Source: Chloroflexota bacterium (GTDB taxonomy: Bacteria; Chloroflexota; Anaerolineae; Anaerolineales; Villigracilaceae). From it: a stretch of DNA of 5,472 bases. The notes beneath the pieces are model-generated. The model was given only the letters and a program-made list of their open reading frames with translations, ran no database searches and was not told the origin of the DNA. This document shows, piece by piece, positions 1-4,303 of the stretch (position 1 is its first letter; each line of letters opens with the position of its first letter). The stretch spans positions 1 to 5,472 of the forward strand of contig JAKANW010000261.1 of the NCBI GenBank assembly GCA_021823555.1, read 5' to 3'. A program made the translations under genes and the position numbers.

Positions 1-503
1 CCGAACACCCCATAAACCAGCCGGCGGCGCTTGTGTTGGGCAGTATGGTTTTTTACTTCATCGAACAGGTCACATAAGGAAGCGTATGGCGTTCCGCTTA
101 ACTGCTTGCGGTAATCTCCATAAAAATGAACGGCAACGTCGTATTCTTTGTAAAACGAGAGAAAATAGGGATGTTCGGCTAATAGCGACATGCCGCTGCC
201 AATCTGTTCCATATATTCCTTGCCGCGATCCAAGATGTCGCTGCCGAAAACAGGTGCAATGATCGTATCCAATCCATAATCGAAGGCCAGTTCGTACGTT
301 TTTATGTATGCTTTGGCGGTTAGATCAATATAAGCCTTGGCAGGGTCCTCATGATTGGTACGGCCATATTCCAGCAGAAACCAGCGCCGCGTCCCGTTGA
401 AAGGGAACACTACCACCTTTGAGCCTGACACCCTTATAAGCTTGGCTACTTCTTTGGTAGGCAGGTGCAAGAATTCTTCGAGGGAGGGAACATTTGATTG
501 CAT
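1..503 (-). CDS. Partial Rv3378c-like diterpene synthase / prenyltransferase (3' end outside window)
   Basis: Reading the minus strand from the ATG at 503 gives 167 open codons that leave the left edge without a stop. The protein resembles, from memory, Mycobacterium tuberculosis Rv3378c (about 296 aa; tuberculosinol/isotuberculosinol synthase and adenosine tuberculosinyltransferase, with a cis-prenyltransferase fold). Matching blocks are EEFLHLP near residue 9, VVFPFNGTRRWFLLE (31-45), APVFGSDILDRGKEY (83-97), LSFYKEYDVAVHFYGDYRK (115-133) and a final YGVFG. Family members act on allylic diphosphates, so a soluble terpenoid-forming or prenyl-transferring enzyme is expected. The key difference is N36, where Rv3378c has Asp and cis-prenyltransferases have the Asp of their DGNGRW motif. 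ATG 503 is the only ATG before an upstream in-frame stop, and it aligns with the Rv3378c N terminus. No clear Shine-Dalgarno precedes it. It follows the acyltransferase gene after 25 bp, probably in the same mRNA. G+C is about 50%, lower than the reductase region. The family call is strong; substrate and product are unknown. Confidence 0.85.
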   Translation of the reverse strand, partial: MQSNVPSLEEFLHLPTKEVAKLIRVSGSKVVVFPFNGTRRWFLLEYGRTNHEDPAKAYIDLTAKAYIKTYELAFDYGLDTIIAPVFGSDILDRGKEYMEQIGSGMSLLAEHPYFLSFYKEYDVAVHFYGDYRKQLSGTPYASLCDLFDEVKNHTAQHKRRRLVYGVF

Positions 504-528
504 GATGACTTTGGTGGATGGTATTTGT

Positions 529-1572
529 TCAAGCGAATAATTTTATAAGCATACTTGTAATTCGGTTAGCAGTTGAGACAACAACGTAATTGTTTTCTTC
601 CAACTCAAAACCCAATTGTGCTTTCACATCATACGCCCCGCTCCCCCAGCGGAGCAGGCGGACGTGATGGTTGAATGCTTCCTCCAAACTTGTGTACGTC
701 AACAACAAATATACGTACGGAGCACTTCCTGCCAGGCCGAGCGCGGTGGTCATTTGCACCTCGTTATCTTCAAAGAGCGCGCCGCAACCGACCAATTTTC
801 CGTTTTGCCGCGCCTCCAGCCAGATGCCATTGATCATTTGGATATTTTCGAGCAGGCCGCGCGTCCACGGATTGGGTTCGTTGTGATAGTGACGGTCTAC
901 GTTGTGAATCAGCTCCAGCGCCGCGCTCACGTCTGGCGCCGTCTCGTGTCTCTCAATCGTGATGCCAAGTTTCTCAGCTTCGCGCCGGGTGCGCTTGTAA
1001 TGCTGGCGGTCTTTTTTATTTCCGTCGGCCAAATACCCTTCGAGGCTGAGCCAGCGGTTGTGCAGGATAGTTCCTGGATTGGGGACGGTGACCAGCGAAA
1101 AGCCGCCCGGCCAATTTTGACTCTCCTCCCGGGTCAGGAAGTCGAATACGAGCATCAGACTGCGCTTTTGCCTGCTGACCGTTAAAGCGGCCTGACTCAG
1201 CGCCCGCAGCGTCTCATCGCGTAACGGCCCAGGTGGGAGGACCAGCCCGGTTGCATTGGACAGGGGTGAGCGGCAGATGAGCAAAGGCCATCGGCGCAGG
1301 ATCGCTTTCAGAACGGCGCGCCCAACTCCGGGTCCGATGGGAAGCGGCTCGTCTCGGATCATCCACAAGGCAGCGCGTCCGACCAGCTTGTCATCCCGGT
1401 ATGCCAGTAGATAGATCGGTTCGCAGTCGTTCATCACGCGCTCACCGAATTGATACCAGTGATGGCTTTGGAACGGCCTGCCGGCCGAAAGTTCGTCCCA
1501 CGCCTGGCTGCTGATCTCGTGGATGCTGTACGCGGTTTGAATGGTAAGGTCCGGCGGTGTGGGACTTGTCAC
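529..1572 (-). CDS. GNAT-superfamily acyltransferase, FemAB/BioF2-like, 347 aa
   Basis: This is a complete 347-residue protein read from GTG (1572) to TGA. It looks like a two-lobed Acyl-CoA N-acyltransferase of the FemAB/BioF2-like type (Pfam Acetyltransf_6 or FemAB_like). The N-terminal lobe has WYQFGERVM at 39-47 followed by the strand pair PIYLLAYRDDKLVGRAALW (52-70). A basic helix NKKDRQHYKRTRREAEKLG (185-203) matches the Arg-rich helix typical of these proteins. The C-terminal lobe shows GKLVGCGALF (258-267) and a final WGSGAYDVKAQLGFE (309-323), in the position of the last GNAT strands. Relatives transfer amino-acyl or acyl groups to peptidoglycan, polysaccharide or small molecules; the acceptor cannot be read here. 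There is no signal peptide or membrane segment, so it is probably cytoplasmic. The next Met is residue 47, inside the N lobe, so GTG is the sensible start. No strong Shine-Dalgarno precedes it, but a TACAAT box ends six bases upstream. The Rv3378c-like gene follows after 25 bp. Confidence 0.82.
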   Translation of the reverse strand: MTSPTPPDLTIQTAYSIHEISSQAWDELSAGRPFQSHHWYQFGERVMNDCEPIYLLAYRDDKLVGRAALWMIRDEPLPIGPGVGRAVLKAILRRWPLLICRSPLSNATGLVLPPGPLRDETLRALSQAALTVSRQKRSLMLVFDFLTREESQNWPGGFSLVTVPNPGTILHNRWLSLEGYLADGNKKDRQHYKRTRREAEKLGITIERHETAPDVSAALELIHNVDRHYHNEPNPWTRGLLENIQMINGIWLEARQNGKLVGCGALFEDNEVQMTTALGLAGSAPYVYLLLTYTSLEEAFNHHVRLLRWGSGAYDVKAQLGFELEENNYVVVSTANRITSMLIKLFA

Positions 1573-1578
1573 GAGCCA

Positions 1579-1584
1579 ATTGTA
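1579..1584 (-). promoter_or_regulatory. Candidate -10 box (TACAAT) for the acyltransferase gene
   Basis: On the minus strand TACAAT, five of six bases of the sigma-70 -10 consensus, ends six bases before the GTG at 1572. That would place transcription start at or next to the G of the start codon, giving a leaderless mRNA. No convincing -35 box lies 16-18 bp upstream (the best hexamers read ACTTAA or AACTTA). The box is visible; promoter activity is inferred. Confidence 0.4.
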
Positions 1585-1642
1585 CTTCTGGAATTTTGGG
1601 TTTAAGTTGCAAAAAACTGATTAACAAAAGTGTAAAGCAAAA

Positions 1643-1671
1643 TTTCGGAAGTTGCCCCCAACCTTCCGAAG
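1643..1671 (-). terminator. Hairpin terminator behind the L12-like small gene
   Basis: An 8-bp perfect stem, TTCGGAAG (1644-1651) with CTTCCGAA (1663-1670), closes an 11-base loop rich in one base. Read on the minus strand it begins about 8 bases after the TAA of the 86-residue gene and is followed by ATTTTGCTTT, a moderately T-rich tail. This fits a rho-independent terminator for that gene. It makes read-through into the acyltransferase gene unlikely but does not exclude it. Confidence 0.6.
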
Positions 1672-1677
1672 TCCGTT

Positions 1678-1938
1678 TTATAGACCCAGCCTGGCTCTCA
1701 TTTCATCCACGGCGGCTTTGGCCGCCGCCAGGCCCACGTTGTGCGCCTCACGGTAGAACTTGATGGCGATGATCTCGTTATTCGTCTTCAAGGCCTCGAT
1801 GACCCGCGGATCGTCGGTCGAGTGTTCATCTTCGACGAAGGTGACGCCGAGATGCCTGTAAAGATAATCAACCTGCGCTTCCAGTCGGTTGATGCGACTC
1901 CGAAGTGAATAGATTTCCTGATCTGCTATTGTGGTCAT
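1678..1938 (-). CDS. Small coiled-coil protein with L7/L12 C-terminal-like domain, 86 aa
   Basis: Residues 1-35 form a heptad-like amphipathic helix (DQEIYSLRSRINRLEAQVDYL), probably a short coiled coil for oligomerisation. An acidic linker (EDEHSTDD, about 36-43) follows. Residues 45-84 read VIEALKTNNEIIAIKFYREA, then HNVGLAAAKAAVDEM, matching the alpha-beta-alpha pattern of the ribosomal protein bL12 C-terminal domain (IKxxRExTxxGLKEAKxxV). It is not bL12 itself: the usual dimerisation domain and Ala-rich hinge are absent, and the length is 86 rather than about 120. Small stand-alone proteins of this type occur in Chloroflexota and Actinomycetota without a settled function. The start is well supported: GGAGG (1945-1949) lies six bases before ATG 1938, and a TATAAT box lies upstream. 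There is no membrane segment or signal peptide. It appears monocistronic, with a hairpin terminator directly behind it. Confidence 0.8.
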   Translation of the reverse strand: MTTIADQEIYSLRSRINRLEAQVDYLYRHLGVTFVEDEHSTDDPRVIEALKTNNEIIAIKFYREAHNVGLAAAKAAVDEMRARLGL

Positions 1939-1967
1939 GCCATGCCTCCAATGAAAGAATTTTGGAG

Positions 1968-1973
1968 ATTATA
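1968..1973 (-). promoter_or_regulatory. Consensus -10 box (TATAAT) for the L12-like small gene
   Basis: Minus-strand TATAAT is a perfect sigma-70 -10 hexamer. Transcription would start near 1961, leaving a leader of roughly 22 bases that contains the GGAGG ribosome binding site. A clear -35 box is missing; the nearest hexamer at a 16-bp spacing is TGTACG. Position relative to the gene supports the call. Confidence 0.55.
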
Positions 1974-2054
1974 GCCGCGGGCTTTGGTGCGTACATCGTG
2001 CAGGGGTACTAACGCAAAGGACTTGGGTGTGTTTCAAACAAGTTGAGGGCAGCC

Positions 2055-2107
2055 TCCCGAAGGTTGAACTTAAGCCGATTTTGGCCTTTTATAATCAACC
2101 TTCGGGA
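2055..2107. repeat. Perfect 13-bp inverted repeat with 27-base spacer
   Basis: TCCCGAAGGTTGA (2055-2067) is repeated exactly in inverted form at 2095-2107. The spacer contains a second small hairpin (AAGCC/GGCCTT with one bulged C around the loop GATTTT, 2072-2088), so the element could fold as a long interrupted stem. Neither strand has a T-run after the outer stem, so it is not a typical intrinsic terminator. It may be a REP/MITE-like repeat or a protein-binding site. Confidence 0.7.
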
Positions 2108-2283
2108 CGGTTCCAACCCAAATGAAATACATCCAAAAAGCTTTGGAGGTTTTCCCTGATGCACCCAAGACGAGGCGCCTTCCGAAAAGGCTTCCGACTT
2201 CTTTCAGGATTCTCTTCTCATCGCAGTTGATCAGTTCATTGAACAACTGCAACACATGCTTGACCAGCCCTGCATGTAATGTG

Positions 2284-3267
2284 TTATTCCTCTACTCCTG
2301 GCTTTCCAACGATCTCATCCACTTGCTTCATCACATCGTCGGTCAGCTTCGGCAGCACATCCAGCGCCTTCATATTCTCGTGCACCTGTTCCACGCGGCT
2401 GGCGCCGGTGATGACCGTGCTCACGTTCGGGTTCTTTGCGCACCAGGCGATGGCGAACTGCGCCAGGGAACAACCCAACTCCCTGGCAATTGGCGCCAGC
2501 TTACGAACTTTGTCCAATCTCTCTTGGTCGGTCAGGGAGCTTTGCAGCCATTCATAACCTTTGAGCGTACCGCGGCTGTCCTCTGGGATGCCGTTGTTAT
2601 ACTTTCCGGTTAACAGGCCCGAAGCCAGCGGCGACCAGGTGGTAGTGCCCAGGCCAATGTCCTCGTAGAGACGGGCGAATTCCACTTCCACGCGTTGGCG
2701 GTGCAACAGGTTGTACTGCGGCTGTTCCATGGTCGGCTTGTGCCAGCCGTATTTGTCGCAGATGTTCCAGGCGGCGCGGATCTCGTCCGCGCTCCATTCG
2801 GAGACGCCCCAGTAAATGGCGCGTCCCGATTCGACGATGTTGTGCATGGCGTGGGCGGTCTCTTCGATGGGCGTGTTGGGGTCCGGGCGGTGACAAAAGG
2901 CCAGGTCCACGTAGTCCAGGTCGAGGCGCTTGAGCGAACCGTCCATGGCTTCCAGCAAGCGCTTGCGGTTGAGGGTGTTGCGCTCATTTGGTCCATCATG
3001 CAGGCCCCAAAAGAATTTGGTTGAGACCAGATAACTGCCTCGACGCCAGCCAAGTTTCTTGAGCGCCGCGCCCATCACTTCCTCGGACTTGCCGCCTGCA
3101 TACACTTCGGCGTTATCGAAGAAGTTGACGCCTGCATCGTAGGCGGCCTTCATCATCTCAACGGCTGAGTCGACATCAGCCTGCGTGTGGAACGTGACCC
3201 ATGATCCGAACGATAAAGTACTGACCTGAATTCCGGCCCGTCCCAGGCGGCGGTAAGACATTTCCAT
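2284..3267 (-). CDS. Aldo/keto reductase, Kv-beta/AKR6-like, 327 aa
   Basis: This is a full-length NADPH-dependent oxidoreductase of the aldo/keto reductase superfamily, a cytoplasmic TIM barrel that reduces aldehydes and ketones. The catalytic tetrad is complete: D51 and Y56 in [14 protein letters not shown]84 in STKFFWG, and H126 in [13 protein letters not shown]. Several blocks closely follow the animal voltage-gated K+ channel beta subunit and bacterial YghZ-type enzymes: GWRRGS (73-78), [13 protein letters not shown] (112-124), RPDPNTP (127-133), [27 protein letters not shown] and QFAIAWC. The C-terminal [15 protein letters not shown] fits the cofactor-phosphate binding loop. The natural substrate cannot be named. 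Start 3267 is supported by AAGGAG (3274-3279) six bases upstream; a second Met two codons on is a less likely start. It is divergent to the hydrolase gene and shares its promoter region. No ion channel gene is visible, so a channel role is not implied. Confidence 0.93.
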   Translation of the reverse strand: MEMSYRRLGRAGIQVSTLSFGSWVTFHTQADVDSAVEMMKAAYDAGVNFFDNAEVYAGGKSEEVMGAALKKLGWRRGSYLVSTKFFWGLHDGPNERNTLNRKRLLEAMDGSLKRLDLDYVDLAFCHRPDPNTPIEETAHAMHNIVESGRAIYWGVSEWSADEIRAAWNICDKYGWHKPTMEQPQYNLLHRQRVEVEFARLYEDIGLGTTTWSPLASGLLTGKYNNGIPEDSRGTLKGYEWLQSSLTDQERLDKVRKLAPIARELGCSLAQFAIAWCAKNPNVSTVITGASRVEQVHENMKALDVLPKLTDDVMKQVDEIVGKPGVEE

Positions 3268-3301
3268 ATTTAGCTCCTTTGTTTGTTTTGGCGTGCGCCT
3301 A

Positions 3302-3330
3302 ATTTTACTCGAAGCGTTTATGAGTGTAAA
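3302..3330 (-). promoter_or_regulatory. Sigma-70-type promoter of the aldo/keto reductase
   Basis: On the minus strand, TTTACA (3330-3325) and TAAAAT (3307-3302) are separated by exactly 17 bp, five of six consensus bases each. Transcription would begin near 3295, giving a leader of about 28 bases that carries the AAGGAG site. It overlaps the opposite promoter of the hydrolase gene almost completely. Confidence 0.65.
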
Positions 3331-3332
3331 AT
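3304..3332 (+). promoter_or_regulatory. Sigma-70-type promoter of the maspardin-like hydrolase
   Basis: TTTACT (3304-3309) and TAAAAT (3327-3332) are spaced by 17 bp. The -10 box ends six bases before ATG 3339, so transcription would start at the A of the start codon and the mRNA would be leaderless. No Shine-Dalgarno sequence precedes the ATG, which agrees with this reading. Confidence 0.6.
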
Positions 3333-3338
3333 TGACCG

Positions 3339-4190
3339 ATGGAAACCGACATGCGTTTTGCTGACTTATACCTGAAGGTCTCTCCTGAAACCGTGGCTTC
3401 GTTGCGGGCTTTTCGAAACGAGTATGCTCCCAAAAAACTGCGGGTGAACGGCGCTGCCTGGGAATATACAGCTTTGGGGCAGGGAGACGAAACCATCCTG
3501 TTTTTGCACGGCATGACCGGCGCGTATGATATTTGGTGGCAGCAAATGGCCGCGCTGCAAAAACAGTACCGCCTCATCTCGTTGACTTATCCGCCGGTGG
3601 ACACGCTCAAGGGGATGGCCGCGGCGGTGCTGGCTATCCTGGATGCGGAGTCCGCGAAGCGGGTCAACCTGGTGGGGACTTCACTGGGTGGATACTTCTC
3701 CCAGTATCTCGTAGCGCATCACCCGGACCGAATCCTGCGCGCCGTTTTCTCGAACACCTTCCCGCCGAATGATTTGATCGCTGCGAGGAACAGGACGATT
3801 GGCATGGCTTTGCCCTACCTGCCGGAGTGGTTCGTGTTGAATTTCCTGCGTAGTAACTTCCAAAAGAGTATCTATCCTGCTTCCGGCTACGATGAACTGA
3901 CCCTGGCCTTCCTGATGGAAATTGGCTTGGGTCGCATGGGCAAGGCCCAGGTATTGGCGCGTTACCGCTGCGTTGTGGACCCGTTCCCCGCGCCCGATCC
4001 GTCTGCGCTGGATATCCCGGTGATGATCGTCGAAGCCGATAACGACCCGCTGGTGGAGCGAACGCTGCGTGAGCAATTGAAAGCGACCTATCCTTCTGCG
4101 AGAGTCCACACCTTTTCGGGGGCGGGACATTTCCTTTACCTGAATCATCCCGAAGAATTTACCAGCTTGCTGGCAGGTTTTTTCAAATAA
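3339..4190 (+). CDS. Alpha/beta hydrolase, maspardin (SPG21)-like, 283 aa
   Basis: This is a complete alpha/beta-hydrolase fold protein. The oxyanion-hole motif is LHGMTG (56-61), the nucleophile elbow is GTSLGG with S115, the probable acid is D236 in EADNDPLV, and the catalytic His is H264 in GAGHFLYL, so the triad appears intact. The pattern resembles eukaryotic maspardin: [30 protein letters not shown], then a helical cap with NFQKSIYP, and the C-terminal [12 protein letters not shown] and YPSARVHTF. Members are esterases, lipases or protein-binding relatives; the substrate cannot be deduced. There is no signal peptide or lipobox, so it is probably cytoplasmic. ATG 3339 sits right after a promoter with no room for a ribosome binding site. 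An alternative ATG at 3351 (residue 5) follows a weak GGAAA and is possible. The gene is divergent to the reductase and ends before a strong terminator. Confidence 0.9.
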   Translation: METDMRFADLYLKVSPETVASLRAFRNEYAPKKLRVNGAAWEYTALGQGDETILFLHGMTGAYDIWWQQMAALQKQYRLISLTYPPVDTLKGMAAAVLAILDAESAKRVNLVGTSLGGYFSQYLVAHHPDRILRAVFSNTFPPNDLIAARNRTIGMALPYLPEWFVLNFLRSNFQKSIYPASGYDELTLAFLMEIGLGRMGKAQVLARYRCVVDPFPAPDPSALDIPVMIVEADNDPLVERTLREQLKATYPSARVHTFSGAGHFLYLNHPEEFTSLLAGFFK

Positions 4191-4252
4191 CCGATGTTAC
4201 ACACCGTCCCGCAGGTTTAATCCAAAATCAGGCAAGGTGAGTCAAATAAGAC

Positions 4253-4282
4253 AACAACCCCTGGAGAAATCCAGGGGTTGTT
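4253..4282. terminator. Bidirectional intrinsic terminator
   Basis: A perfect 12-bp stem, AACAACCCCTGG (4253-4264) with CCAGGGGTTGTT (4271-4282), closes the six-base loop AGAAAT. The plus-strand tail is TTGTTTG and the minus-strand tail GTCTTATTTG, both moderately T-rich. It lies 62 bp after the hydrolase stop and 21 bp after the surface-protein stop, so it probably ends transcription of both convergent genes. Confidence 0.88.
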
Positions 4283-4303
4283 TGTGATGGGTGGATTGCC
4301 TGG

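Larger units (their letters stand above)
1939..2283. other. 345-bp intergenic stretch without a convincing gene
   Basis: It lies between the small L12-like gene and the 3' end of the aldo/keto reductase. The left end holds the small gene's ribosome binding site and -10 box. The rest contains a perfect 13-bp inverted repeat (2055-2107), a 5-bp hairpin GCCTT/AAGGC (2177-2191), the palindrome GTTCATTGAAC (2234-2244), and nested inverted words AACACAT/ATGTGTT and ACATGC/GCATGT (2251-2285) reaching the reductase stop codon. Short open frames cross it on both strands but lack ribosome binding sites and recognisable domains. The density of small hairpins suggests an intergenic repeat element or a decayed insertion; this is inference. 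Confidence 0.6.
3301..3333. promoter_or_regulatory. 8-bp inverted repeat spanning both divergent promoters (possible operator)
   Basis: AATTTTAC (3301-3308) and GTAAAATT (3326-3333) form a perfect inverted repeat around a 17-base spacer. The arms contain the -10 box of one promoter and the -35 box of the other, so the symmetry may simply arise from mirror-image promoters. It could equally serve as a regulator's half-sites. No regulator gene is adjacent. Confidence 0.45.

Noticed and set aside
355..540. Plus-strand 61-codon open frame at the left end
   Set aside because: It lies antisense to the Rv3378c-like gene, whose minus-strand reading matches a known family; the plus frame has no domain or ribosome binding site.
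616..1185. Plus-strand 189-codon open frame
   Set aside because: It is the antisense shadow of the acyltransferase; composition is erratic and no motif is recognisable.
2070..2255. Minus-strand 61-codon open frame between the reductase and the small gene
   Set aside because: There is no ribosome binding site, no recognisable domain, and its end is made of the inverted-repeat arm and spacer. It may be a remnant but is not supportable as a gene.
2251..2285. Nested inverted words at the reductase stop codon as an intrinsic terminator
   Set aside because: The stems are only 6-7 bp with long loops, and no T-run follows on the minus strand.
2122..2613. Plus-strand 163-codon open frame
   Set aside because: Two thirds of it is antisense to the well-supported reductase gene, and the upstream part has low-complexity composition without a start signal.
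2597..3053. Two long minus-strand alternative frames within the reductase
   Set aside because: They are frame-shifted readings of the same DNA, rich in Arg, Pro, Thr and Ser as expected of GC-rich shadows.
3681..4148. Minus-strand 155-codon open frame opposite the hydrolase
   Set aside because: It is antisense to an intact alpha/beta hydrolase with full triad and shows no domain of its own.
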